Made by a program: the position numbers and the translations under genes. From Flavobacterium soyae (GTDB lineage: Bacteria > Bacteroidota > Bacteroidia > Flavobacteriales > Flavobacteriaceae), in contig NZ_JAJQXA010000021.1 of NCBI RefSeq assembly GCF_021245985.1, forward strand, positions 1 through 64,000: DNA of 64,000 nt, given 5' to 3'. A model generated the notes under the pieces. It had not been told where the DNA came from, made no database searches, and saw only the letters and a list, made by a program, of their open reading frames with translations. This document shows, in pieces, positions 42,066 to 50,128 of the stretch (the stretch's first letter is position 1; every line of letters starts with the position of its first letter).

Positions 42066-42214
42066 AACTTTTTTATGGCAAATCGGGAAAAAATTAGACA
42101 GCAAAGCGGCTAAGTTTTAAAAACTTTTTCAGGTGATTTTGTTTTAGATCAAACCACTTTATAAATCTTGTTAAAAGAACTAAAATATTATACTTGTTAA
42201 GTAATGAAAGTTAA

Positions 42215-42304
42215 ATGGATAAATTAGATTTATTGCAGGGGATTGGCAGAATCTCGATTTTTATGTCTTTGCTGCTCGCCTTTTTTTATTTACGGTCAAA
42301 ATAG
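42215..42304 (+). CDS. Short ORF (29 aa) before the truncated barrel gene
   Basis: A 29-codon frame from ATG at 42215 to TAG at 42302-42304 encodes a peptide with a basic/acidic start (MDKLDLLQGIG) and a hydrophobic helix (residues 13-26). I see no promoter box. It may be a real small membrane peptide or the N-terminus of a gene lost with the deletion that truncated the next locus; the sequence does not decide. Confidence 0.3.
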   Translation: MDKLDLLQGIGRISIFMSLLLAFFYLRSK

Positions 42305-43143
42305 AAAATAATTACTTGAAATTGTTTCCAACAGTTTACGCTTCTTATAAGAAAAATGAAAACAATACTTTTAGTTTAAATTACGGAAAAAGAATCAACA
42401 GACCTCGTTTTGACTTATTAAATCCGTTTAAGGTTTATATTAATAGTAATAGTTATTCTAAAGGAAATCCGTTTTTGAGACATTCCTTTAGTGATAATTT
42501 TGAATTTGCTCATTCTTATAAAGAAGTCCTAAGAACAAGTGTTTTTGTAAATGTAATTACAAATGGTTACGGAGTTTTGTTTACTTCAAATCCTGAAACG
42601 AATACACAAATTGTAACACGTGAGAATTATTTTAAAAGCTTAAATTACGGCATTGGAGAAAGTTATTCGGCGAATTTTGCAGAATGGTGGTCAAGTGAAA
42701 ATTCATTGTACTTTTTAGGTGCAAAAACAGAGTTTATTAAAAATATTAATGCCACTCCGTCAAATAGTTTGCAAATTGATTTTTCGACAAATAATACTTT
42801 CATTTTAGGCAAAACAACAAAACTGCAAATTGATTTTAGTTATAGTTCGCCTTTTGAAAGTGGTTTGTATGAAATAGGGTATGCGTCGAGTTTTGATATT
42901 GGTTTTAAACAGGATTTGTTTAATAAAACAATGCAGATTGCGTTTTTGGCAAACGATATTTTTAATACGTCTTATTTAAAAGATTTTACTTCGGTTGTAA
43001 ATGGTGTAAAACAAGTTTACAGCCAAAATGAGAGTAATAGATTCGTTCGTTTGTCAGTTGTTTATAATTTTGGAAACAAGAAAATAAATGTAAAAGAACG
43101 CGCTTTTGGAAATCAGGATGAGAAAAAGAGAACGGGAAACTAA
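42295..43143 (+). pseudogene. Truncated outer-membrane beta-barrel (TonB-receptor family) gene
   Basis: Only the C-terminal third of a TonB-receptor-family protein (outer membrane beta-barrel, PF14905 type) remains: about 280 residues from IENNYLKLFPTVYASY through RINRPRFDLLNPF (a hallmark of the family) to the final RLSVVYNFGNKK strands. Full-length relatives have about 780-900 residues with a signal peptide, a carboxypeptidase-like domain and a plug; none of these is present upstream. The frame lacks a proper start; the first possible is a TTG at 42316. The homology appears to begin near 42295, where it runs into the end of a short unrelated frame. I read it as a deletion remnant. Confidence 0.8.
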
Positions 43144-43150
43144 ATCAGAT

Positions 43151-43210
43151 AATTAGAAAATGTGTCAATTAGAGAATTATCTCATTATCTAATTGACACA
43201 TTTTCTAATT
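43151..43210. terminator. Long perfect hairpin between convergent genes
   Basis: A 23-bp perfect inverted repeat (43151-43173 and 43188-43210) with a 14-nt loop lies between the truncated barrel gene and the ZIP gene. It has the arm word TGTGTCAATTAGA. It could end transcripts from both sides. Confidence 0.85.
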
Positions 43211-43216
43211 AATTTA

Positions 43217-43885
43217 TTATAAAAAGAATGCTAATAGAATTCCGAGAACGATCATTGAAACTTTGGCAACATTAAATTTATGTCCTTCGCTGCTTTCAAA
43301 AATAATTGTCGACGAAATATGGAATAAAATACCAATTACGATTGCAGTTATTTCGGTATAATAATCGTTTAATATTGGGAGATATTCAGATGCAACAGTT
43401 CCAAGCGGCGTCATGATGGCAAAAGTCAGCATGAAAGCAAAAATGGCTTTTTTGTTTAAATCGGCATTAATGAAAAATGTCGTTAAAATCACGGCAATTG
43501 GCAAATGATGAATCGCAATTCCTACGGCTAAATCGTGATGATGACTTACCGGAAAACCTTCTAAAAAGGCATGAATACAAAGGCTTATAAATAAAAGCCA
43601 CGGAATTTGAGACATTTTTGCATGCCCGTGAACGTGTCCGTGTTCAGCGCCTTTGGAGAAAAACTCTAAAACGATCTGAAACAGAATCCCAACCATTATA
43701 AACAAACCAATTTTATGATTGTGAGAACTGTAAACTTCTGGCAGCAGATGCATTACGGTTAACGATAACAAAAATGAACCGCTGAATGCGAGCAGTAATT
43801 TTAAATTGGTTTTGTTGGTTGGTTTTAAAAACAAAGCCACACTATATCCTAAAAGTACAGAAAATAAGGGTAGTAAATAGTTCAT
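43217..43885 (-). CDS. ZIP-family metal transporter
   Basis: A 222-residue ZIP-type divalent metal (zinc/iron) transporter with about eight hydrophobic segments. The metal-binding helices IV and V are visible as IHAFLEGFPVSHHHDLAVGIAIHHLPIAVIL, with a His-rich loop HGHVHGHAKMS (about residues 82-92) before them. It acts in the inner membrane. The gene stands alone, flanked by a hairpin downstream and a word-repeat tract upstream of its start. Confidence 0.88.
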   Translation of the reverse strand: MNYLLPLFSVLLGYSVALFLKPTNKTNLKLLLAFSGSFLLSLTVMHLLPEVYSSHNHKIGLFIMVGILFQIVLEFFSKGAEHGHVHGHAKMSQIPWLLFISLCIHAFLEGFPVSHHHDLAVGIAIHHLPIAVILTTFFINADLNKKAIFAFMLTFAIMTPLGTVASEYLPILNDYYTEITAIVIGILFHISSTIIFESSEGHKFNVAKVSMIVLGILLAFFL

Positions 43886-43890
43886 TTTGT

Positions 43891-43981
43891 TGTTTAATCG
43901 TTTTTTGTTGTTTAATCGTTTAATCGTTGTATTTGTTTAATCGGTTTGACGGTTAAACAAATAAACGGTTTACCAATTAAA
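43891..43981. repeat. Repeat tract, GTTTAATCGTTT family, with palindrome
   Basis: GTTTAATCGTTT occurs at 43892 and 43911, and TTTGTTTAATCGGTTtgacGGTTAAACAAA makes a palindrome at about 43933-43962. The words match the arms at 17216-17370. The tract lies between two tandem minus-strand genes and ends at the stop of the methyltransferase gene. Confidence 0.8.
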
Positions 43982-43982
43982 C

Positions 43983-44747
43983 CTATTTAAAAATCATGAT
44001 TAATCTTTCGCTTTCGGTTTTATGGAATTTTTTGAGTTTGTAGTCTCCAAAAATATCCAGAAGATAAATTCCGGCTTCATTCATTAAATCCTGAAAATCT
44101 TTTAAAGTCAGGGCTTTTACTTTTTCGGTAAAATGAAATTTTCTGCCTTGGTCTTCAAAATCAATTTCTTTAAAAATATGACCGTCTTCAACGTATCTTT
44201 TGATGTGAAAATCAATTCCGTCAACGGTTTTTACTTCTTGTGGAACCAAAGTTTCAATTACCTGATTTACGTTCATAAAGTCAATAACGGCGAATCCGTA
44301 TTCAGATAAACTTTCTTTGATGGCTTTAAGCGTTGTCAGGTTATCATCGTCACTTTCGAAGTAACCAAAACTTGTAAAAAGGTTAAAAATAGCATCGAAT
44401 TTTTCTTCAAAAGGTTCGCGCATATCGTGCACTTTAAAATGAAGATTCTCGTTGCTGTTTTTATTGGCTTCGGCAATGCTGTTTTCAGATAAATCAGCAC
44501 CTAAAACATTAAAACCTAATTGATTCAGGTAAATAGAATGCCGTCCTTTTCCGCAGGCTAAATCAAGCACTTTTGCTTTTTCGGGAAGATTTAGATAATG
44601 CGTTAAATTGTCCATAAAAATCTGAGCTTCTCTATAGTTTCTATCCTTGTACAGAATGTGATAATACGGAGTATCAAACCATGATGTAAACCAGTTTTCG
44701 GTATTTCTATCCTGATTTGGTGTTGATGAGTTGGGCGCGTCAGACAT
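43983..44747 (-). CDS. Class I SAM-dependent methyltransferase
   Basis: A 254-residue methyltransferase with the SAM motif I VLDLACGKGRHSIYL (about residues 60-74), the acidic ADLSENSIAEA loop and an FDAIFNLFTSFGYF motif. The layout matches small-molecule methyltransferases of the UbiE/Methyltransf_25 type. The substrate is unknown. Its start lies 139 bp from a divergent RNA methyltransferase, and the two share a compact promoter region with face-to-face -7 boxes. Confidence 0.85.
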   Translation of the reverse strand: MSDAPNSSTPNQDRNTENWFTSWFDTPYYHILYKDRNYREAQIFMDNLTHYLNLPEKAKVLDLACGKGRHSIYLNQLGFNVLGADLSENSIAEANKNSNENLHFKVHDMREPFEEKFDAIFNLFTSFGYFESDDDNLTTLKAIKESLSEYGFAVIDFMNVNQVIETLVPQEVKTVDGIDFHIKRYVEDGHIFKEIDFEDQGRKFHFTEKVKALTLKDFQDLMNEAGIYLLDIFGDYKLKKFHKTESERLIMIFK

Positions 44748-44777
44748 TTATTCTATTTCAATTAATATAAAGTCCGG

Positions 44778-44796
44778 CAAATTTAGTGTATTTTTG
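44778..44796. promoter_or_regulatory. Divergent -7 boxes (TAAATTTG minus, TATTTTTG plus)
   Basis: TAAATTTG on the minus strand (44778-44785) lies 30 nt upstream of the 44747 start. TATTTTTG on the plus strand (44789-44796) lies about 90 nt before 44886. The boxes are three bases apart on opposite strands, so RNA polymerase could not serve both at once. No -33 TTG is evident for either. Confidence 0.4.
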
Positions 44797-44885
44797 CCGA
44801 AAAATAACTATTTCGCGATGATACCTAAATATACGTTATCATAATTGTATGCGATTGGGGTTGTTTTTTTAATACAAAAATAAAG

Positions 44886-46049
44886 ATGGAAGAAAATTTT
44901 AGAATGATTGCCAAATGTTTTTTTGGCTTTGAGGAGATATTAGAACAGGAATTGCGTACGCTTGGGGCTCAGGATGTTGAAAAAGGAGTGCGAATGGTGA
45001 GTTTTAAAGGGGATAAAGGTTTTATGTACAAAGCTAATTTATCGCTTAGAACGGCTCTAAAAGTCCTTAAACCTATTTACTCTTTTAGAGCTAATAATGA
45101 GCAGGCATTATATAAAGGTATTTCGGGAATAAACTGGTCTAAATTATTGAATGCCAACCAGACTTTTGTGATTGATGCTACGGTGCATTCGACTTATTTT
45201 AACCATTCTGAATTTGTTTCTCAAAAATGTAAAGATGCAATTGTGGATCAGTTTAGAGAAAGAACAGGACAAAGACCAAGCATTGATAAACAATATCCAG
45301 ATTTAAGAATCAATATTCATATTGATAAAGATCAGGTTTCGGTTGCATTAGATACTTCAGGAAATTCATTGCATCAGCGTGGTTACAGAACGGCAACGAA
45401 TATTGCGCCTATAAACGAGGTTTTGGCAGCTGGAATTTTATTATTATCAGGCTGGGAAGGGCAAAGCCATTTTTTAGACCCAATGTGCGGTTCTGGAACT
45501 TTTCTTGCCGAAGCGGCGATGATTGCCTGCAATATTCCGGCAAACATTAATCGTAAAGAATTTGCATTTGAAAAATGGAAAGACTGGGACAACGATTTAT
45601 TTGATCAGATTGTAAACAGTTTGATGAAGAAAACCAAAGAGTTTCATTACACTATAAAAGGTTTTGATAAAGCGCCAAGTGCAGTAAGTAAAGCCAAAGA
45701 TAATATCAGAAATGCGAATCTTGAAGATTACGTAACGATTGAAGACAATAACTTTTTTGATTCTGAAAAAGAAATAGAAGGAAAACTGCATATTGTATTT
45801 AATCCGCCGTATGATGAACGTTTGGATATTCATATGGAAGAATTCTACAAAAACATTGGTGATACTTTAAAGAAAAATTATCCGGGAACAAATGCCTGGT
45901 TCATCACAGCAAACCTTGAAGCTTTAAAATTTGTTGGATTAAAACCGTCAAGAAAAATCAAACTTTTTAACGGAAGCCTTGAAGCACGTTTGGTTAAATA
46001 CGAAATGTACGAAGGAAGTAAGAGAACGAAATTTCAGGTTTCTGAATAA
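44886..46049 (+). CDS. THUMP-domain RNA methyltransferase (RlmL/YpsC type)
   Basis: A 387-residue RNA methyltransferase. The N-terminal part (about 1-165) holds a ferredoxin-like and THUMP RNA-binding region, followed by the family helix ATNIAPINEVLAAGILLLSGW, SAM motif LDPMCGSGTFLAEAAMIA (about 199-216) and the catalytic NPPYDERL (about 307-314), a mark of N2-guanine or N6-adenine methylation. E. coli RlmL methylates 23S G2445. This is the short single-domain form. The target in this organism is not known from sequence. Confidence 0.92.
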   Translation: MEENFRMIAKCFFGFEEILEQELRTLGAQDVEKGVRMVSFKGDKGFMYKANLSLRTALKVLKPIYSFRANNEQALYKGISGINWSKLLNANQTFVIDATVHSTYFNHSEFVSQKCKDAIVDQFRERTGQRPSIDKQYPDLRINIHIDKDQVSVALDTSGNSLHQRGYRTATNIAPINEVLAAGILLLSGWEGQSHFLDPMCGSGTFLAEAAMIACNIPANINRKEFAFEKWKDWDNDLFDQIVNSLMKKTKEFHYTIKGFDKAPSAVSKAKDNIRNANLEDYVTIEDNNFFDSEKEIEGKLHIVFNPPYDERLDIHMEEFYKNIGDTLKKNYPGTNAWFITANLEALKFVGLKPSRKIKLFNGSLEARLVKYEMYEGSKRTKFQVSE

Positions 46050-46052
46050 ATT

Positions 46053-46128
46053 AGGTACAAAGGCTCAGAGGTTCAAAGGTTCAAAGAAAAACCTTTGTTG
46101 CTCTGAACCTTTGCAACTTTGAACCTTA
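46053..46128. repeat. Inverted repeat, CAAAGGTTCAAAG family
   Basis: Left words AGGTACAAAGGCTCAGAGG and TTCAAAGGTTCAAAG (46053-46086) and the inverted ACCTTTG, CTCTGAACCTTTGC and CTTTGAACCTT (46091-46127) pair with few mismatches. It lies between tandem plus-strand genes. Confidence 0.83.
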
Positions 46129-46139
46129 AAAGAAAAAAA

Positions 46140-46376
46140 ATGTCAAAACTACAAGTAAGAGCTTTTCTATACCAATTAGGAAGTTTCGCGATTCTATTTA
46201 TTTTAGGAAGATTTATTATTGCAGAATATACAGGATTAACCGGAATCTGGATTCCGATGACATCGTTTGTTGCGGCGACTATTGTTGCGCCTAAATTTCA
46301 GGCTGTTAAAACAAAAGACGGCGAAAAACTTTTTATGAAATGGATTTTTATAAAAGGGATTAGAGTTATCGGATAA
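46140..46376 (+). CDS. Small membrane protein, unknown
   Basis: A 78-residue protein with two hydrophobic segments (about 14-32 and 36-54) and a basic end KWIFIKGIRVIG. I do not recognise a family. I chose the ATG at 46140 (MSKLQVRAF): an in-frame TTG at 46119 lies in the upstream repeat. It is 18 bp before the racemase gene and probably in one transcript. Confidence 0.75.
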   Translation: MSKLQVRAFLYQLGSFAILFILGRFIIAEYTGLTGIWIPMTSFVAATIVAPKFQAVKTKDGEKLFMKWIFIKGIRVIG

Positions 46377-46394
46377 TTTTTTAAAATCAGCAAT

Positions 46395-47087
46395 ATGAGG
46401 AAAATTGGACTTATTGGCGGTATAAGCTGGGTTTCGACTACAGATTATTACAAACTTATAAATCTGGGAATAAACGAAAAACTGGGCGGTTTAAACTTCT
46501 CTGAATGTTTGGTTTATTCTTTTAATTATGCTGATATTAAAAAGAATAATGACAATAACGATTGGGATGCTACTTTTAAAATGCTTTTTAAAGGCTGCGA
46601 ATTTTTAAAATCGGGCGGGGCAGAAGCCATTGTTTTATGTGCCAATACAATGCATTTAATTGCAGATAAACTTCAGGAAGCGATAGGTTTACCAGTTATT
46701 CATATTGCTGTTGAAACTGCGGTTGAAATTCAAAAACAGCAGCTAAAAAAAGTGGGTTTATTGGGAACTAAGTTTACAATGGAACTGGACTTTTTTAAAG
46801 ATAAACTGGCAGCGCAAGGCATTGAAGCAATAATTCCTGCCAGCGAAAATGATAAAGATTTTATTCATTATACGATTTTTGAAGAGTTAGGAAGAGGAAT
46901 TGTAACCGATGAAACGAAAAAACGTTATATAGAAATCGCTGATGAACTGATTAAAAATGGTGCCGAGGGAATTATTTTAGGCTGTACTGAAATTCCTTTA
47001 GTAATAAAAGAGGGAGATTTGTCGGTTCCTATTTTTGATACAACATTGATACATGCAAAAGCGGCTGTAGAATTTCAATTGTCTTAA
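46395..47087 (+). CDS. Aspartate/glutamate racemase family protein
   Basis: A 230-residue Asp/Glu racemase-superfamily protein. It opens with KIGLIGGISWVSTTDYY, and the two catalytic cysteines are in LCANTMHLIAD (about residue 79) and LGCTEIPLVI (about 199). The layout fits the YgeA/aspartate racemase (RacD) branch rather than MurI glutamate racemase. It would interconvert D- and L-amino acids in the cytoplasm. It ends in a strong hairpin. Confidence 0.88.
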   Translation: MRKIGLIGGISWVSTTDYYKLINLGINEKLGGLNFSECLVYSFNYADIKKNNDNNDWDATFKMLFKGCEFLKSGGAEAIVLCANTMHLIADKLQEAIGLPVIHIAVETAVEIQKQQLKKVGLLGTKFTMELDFFKDKLAAQGIEAIIPASENDKDFIHYTIFEELGRGIVTDETKKRYIEIADELIKNGAEGIILGCTEIPLVIKEGDLSVPIFDTTLIHAKAAVEFQLS

Positions 47088-47104
47088 TAAAAGAATAAGC
47101 ATAA

Positions 47105-47158
47105 AAAAGCCACGAATTCAAGAATTTAAAATATTAGATTCGTGAATTCGTGGCTTTT
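47105..47158. terminator. Hairpin of the GCCACGAATT word family
   Basis: A 16-bp perfect inverted repeat (47105-47120 and 47143-47158) with A/T runs lies between the convergent racemase and DUF6048 genes. Its arm word GCCACGAATTC is the same as at 40106-40179, so here a word-repeat element seems to serve as terminator. Confidence 0.83.
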
Positions 47159-47173
47159 ATTTTTTTGTAAATA

Positions 47174-47998
47174 TTACTTCTTTTTAGGAGCTTGTTTTTG
47201 AATTTCGGGCACGATTACCTTTTTCTTGTAAATAGGAATGAAATAAGAAACAGTATAGTTAAAACCTACACCAAAACTTCCGTCATAAGTTCTGTTAAAA
47301 CCCGGAATGTAAAGGTTGTCAAAGCCCGAAGGTTTATTGTTCATTACTAAAAGCTTCAACTGAACACCAAAACCTACGAATAGATTATCGAAAACTTCTG
47401 CTTTAATTCCTCCTGCAACTTCAATCCAGGCAGCACTTAAACCACTGTTTTTTTGATTTGCTTCAATTGCAGGCTTTTCACCCCAATACGGATTTGAATT
47501 GTAAATTTTATAACTATTTAAATCTTGGCTGAAAGAACTGAAACCACCTCGCATACCAATTGTTATTAGGTTTTCCATATCAAGCCAGTTGTCGTACAAA
47601 TTGTAATCGAAACCTCCTTTAATATAGGTTCCTGTAGCTGTAGAGTTTAATCTGTCGTCATCAGTAGTTTTGTCTTCAAAACCCAATTCGGCAGCTAAAT
47701 AGTATCTTTTTGTTAAACGCCAGTCACCAGTAAATTCTACGCCTTTATAATCCTTATCATAAAAACCTCTGGTTAATTTGTATAAATCGACACCTACGCG
47801 CAAACCGTAACGATCTGTTTTTGGCTTAACAATAGTGTCTGTCTTAACTTCCTGAACGGCTGGTTTTGCGGCTTTGGCTTTTGGTTTTTCGGTAACTATT
47901 GGTTTTGTTGCTGTCGAATCTTTTATTTCCTGAGCATTCCCCAAAAGCATTGTAAAAACGAAACAAAGACTAAAATAATATTTCAAGGTGTGTTTCAT
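47174..47998 (-). CDS. DUF6048-like outer-membrane beta-barrel protein
   Basis: A 274-residue exported protein. A signal peptide (about 1-23, ending GNAQ) is followed by an Ala/Lys/Pro/Thr-rich linker (about 30-60) and an eight- to ten-strand beta-barrel pattern with aromatic-rich strands (RYGLRVGVDLYKLTRGF, FKQ-type ends). I associate it with DUF6048. Its start at 47998 overlaps the end of the DUF6452 gene by 29 bp; an ATG at 48010 would overlap more. It is the third gene of an operon with rlmD. Confidence 0.8.
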   Translation of the reverse strand: MKHTLKYYFSLCFVFTMLLGNAQEIKDSTATKPIVTEKPKAKAAKPAVQEVKTDTIVKPKTDRYGLRVGVDLYKLTRGFYDKDYKGVEFTGDWRLTKRYYLAAELGFEDKTTDDDRLNSTATGTYIKGGFDYNLYDNWLDMENLITIGMRGGFSSFSQDLNSYKIYNSNPYWGEKPAIEANQKNSGLSAAWIEVAGGIKAEVFDNLFVGFGVQLKLLVMNNKPSGFDNLYIPGFNRTYDGSFGVGFNYTVSYFIPIYKKKVIVPEIQKQAPKKK

Positions 47999-48542
47999 CT
48001 TCCAGTTCAATGTTACGGGTTTTTAAATTTAAAGTCTTCATCCAAACGCCATCTTGTGTATCAGGGTCATCAGTTCTTATATAGCCAGAAGCAGCAGGTT
48101 CTGCACTACTTTGCTCATTAAGCAAAAAAGTAGTTTTAAAACCACAGGCCCTGGATACATAAGAGGTTTGACGTGTATAGTTAAATGTTATTATATCACT
48201 GTTAGTAACATCCGGATTTGGATCATCAGAGTCTAATATAAATCTATAACTTGTTGTATCTTCATCTACTTTTAGCGGTATCGAAATAGTGTTCCCGTTT
48301 GCCAGATATTTTGTTGTAGACGTACCGCTTTCATTAAAAACAATTCCGTTAGGATCAGCGTCAGGGCCAATACCAACAACTCTTAAATTGGTTACACTTC
48401 TTGGTGTAGACGGATCTGCACTGCTGTAAAATTTAATTACTAATCTTGGAGTAGTAGGTGTGTTTGCGTCGCAGATATCATCTTTCTCACAGCTGGATAA
48501 ACCAAATGTAAAGACTAATAAAAGAGAGATTATTTTTTTCAT
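47970..48542 (-). CDS. DUF6452-like lipoprotein
   Basis: A 190-residue lipoprotein with lipobox LSSCEKDD (Cys18). The mature part PRLVIKFYSSADPSTPRSVTNLRVVG and the Cys in RACGFKTTF are typical of DUF6452, a Flavobacteriaceae family that I know as the neighbour of DUF6048. It follows rlmD at 14 bp and overlaps the next gene, which implies coupled translation. Confidence 0.8.
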   Translation of the reverse strand: MKKIISLLLVFTFGLSSCEKDDICDANTPTTPRLVIKFYSSADPSTPRSVTNLRVVGIGPDADPNGIVFNESGTSTTKYLANGNTISIPLKVDEDTTSYRFILDSDDPNPDVTNSDIITFNYTRQTSYVSRACGFKTTFLLNEQSSAEPAASGYIRTDDPDTQDGVWMKTLNLKTRNIELEDETHLEILF

Positions 48543-48556
48543 CTAGCGTTTTATAA

Positions 48557-49969
48557 TTATCGAAGTTCTAAAAGTACAACATTTTCAACATGATGCGTTT
48601 GCGGAAACATATCAACCGGACGTACGCGGGTTACTTTGTACTTCTCGTCCATTAATGCTAAATCACGTGCTTGTGTTGCCGAGTTACAGCTTACATAAAC
48701 TATTTTTTTTGGAGCAATTTTTAAAATTTGATCAATTACAGCAGCATGCATTCCATCTCTCGGCGGGTCTGTAATAATAACATCCGGCTTACCGTGTTGT
48801 GCAATGAAACTTTCATTAAATACAACTTTCATGTCTCCAACAAAAAACTCGCAATTTGTAATATTATTGCGTTCGGCATTTGCTTTAGCATCTAAAATTG
48901 CTTCTGGAACACTCTCTACACCAATTACTTTTTTTGCTTTTTTAGAAACAAATTGGGCAATAGTTCCTGTTCCGGTATATAAATCGTAAACAGTTTCATT
49001 TCCTGTTAATCCGGCAAAGTCACGGGTTATTTTATATAATTCGTACGCCTGATCTGAATTGGTCTGGTAGAAAGACTTAGCGTTAATGCTGAATTTTAAA
49101 CCTTCCATTTCTTCCAGGATATAATCTCTTCCTTTATAAAGTTTAATATCCTGATCGTAAATCGTATCGTTTTGTTTTGCATTTACCACATATTGTAAAG
49201 AGGTAATCTGCGGGAATTTTTCGTATAAATGATCTAAAACCAATTCACGGTTTGCTTTATCATCTTCAAAAAACTGAATCAAAACCATTATTTCGGCAGT
49301 CGAAGCAGTACGAATCATTAAAGTTCTTAATAATCCGGAATGTTCTCTCGGATTAAAAAAGGCTAAATTATGCTCGTTGGCAAATGCTCTGATTTCGTTT
49401 CTGATTGCATTTGAAGGGTCTTCTTGTAAATGACATTTCTCGATGTCAAGAATTTTATCCCACATTTTTGGAATATGAAATCCTAAAGCATTTCTGTTTC
49501 CTAAATCTTCTGTACTTCCAATTTCTTTTTCGGTTAACCAACGGCTGTTAGAAAACGAAAATTCCATTTTATTTCTGTAAAAAAACTGTTTTTCAGAACC
49601 CAAAATAGTTTCAAATTCCGGAAGTTCAACTTTTCCTATACGCTGCAAATGATTTTTTACCTCGTTTTGTTTGTAATACAGCTGCTGGCTGTATTTCATG
49701 TTTTGCCATTTACATCCGCCGCAAACACCAAAATGATCGCAGATTGGATCAATACGATGCTTAGATAATTCGTGAAATTTTACGGCTTTTCCTTCGTAGT
49801 ATGCTTTTCTTTTTTTGAATGTTTGTACATCAACAACATCGCCAGGAACGACATTCGGAATAAAGATTACTTTTCCGTCAGGAGCTTTTGCTACTGAGAC
49901 TCCCTTTGCTCCGGCATCAAGAACCTGAATTTGATGAAAGACAACTTTGTCTGTATTTTTTCTTCCCAT
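48557..49969 (-). CDS. rlmD: 23S rRNA uracil-5-methyltransferase RlmD
   Basis: A 470-residue TrmA/RumA-family RNA m5U methyltransferase. It has an N-terminal TRAM domain (about 8-68), the [4Fe-4S] cysteines C-x6-C-x2-C in ICDHFGVCGGCKW (about 76-88) with a further Cys in IEKCHL, SAM motif YDLYTGTGTIAQFV, catalytic-loop TDPPRDGM and the nucleophile Cys in VYVSCNSATQARDL. It methylates a uracil in 23S rRNA (U1939 in E. coli). A two-part promoter lies directly at the start codon, giving a leaderless or nearly leaderless message. Confidence 0.93.
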   Translation of the reverse strand: MGRKNTDKVVFHQIQVLDAGAKGVSVAKAPDGKVIFIPNVVPGDVVDVQTFKKRKAYYEGKAVKFHELSKHRIDPICDHFGVCGGCKWQNMKYSQQLYYKQNEVKNHLQRIGKVELPEFETILGSEKQFFYRNKMEFSFSNSRWLTEKEIGSTEDLGNRNALGFHIPKMWDKILDIEKCHLQEDPSNAIRNEIRAFANEHNLAFFNPREHSGLLRTLMIRTASTAEIMVLIQFFEDDKANRELVLDHLYEKFPQITSLQYVVNAKQNDTIYDQDIKLYKGRDYILEEMEGLKFSINAKSFYQTNSDQAYELYKITRDFAGLTGNETVYDLYTGTGTIAQFVSKKAKKVIGVESVPEAILDAKANAERNNITNCEFFVGDMKVVFNESFIAQHGKPDVIITDPPRDGMHAAVIDQILKIAPKKIVYVSCNSATQARDLALMDEKYKVTRVRPVDMFPQTHHVENVVLLELR

Positions 49970-49973
49970 AGCG

Positions 49974-50002
49974 CAAAAATAAGGCTTTGTAAACTTTTAC
50001 AA
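49974..50002 (-). promoter_or_regulatory. Promoter with -33 TTG and -7 TATTTTTG
   Basis: On the minus strand TTG (50000-50002), an 18-nt spacer and TATTTTTG (49974-49981) fit the consensus TTG-N17-23-TAnnTTTG. The -7 box ends 4 nt before the ATG of rlmD, so transcription would start at or next to the start codon. Confidence 0.62.
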
Positions 50003-50064
50003 ATTTTATTTTCATAATATTTTGTCAAATTATGTAATTTACTAGTTTAATTAACTTTAAAAGT

Positions 50065-50072
50065 TAACTTTG
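50065..50072 (+). promoter_or_regulatory. -7 promoter box (TAACTTTG)
   Basis: A TAnnTTTG match on the plus strand 56 nt upstream of the histidine kinase start. No -33 TTG is evident. Confidence 0.42.
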
Positions 50073-50128
50073 TTCCTGATATTCAGCCCTAAGCTACAAT
50101 ATATTGTCAATAGTTTTGTTATGTTTTT

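Noticed and set aside
42215..42304. The 29-codon frame as a confident small protein
   Set aside because: It ends at a likely deletion junction and has no promoter box, so it is listed only with low confidence.
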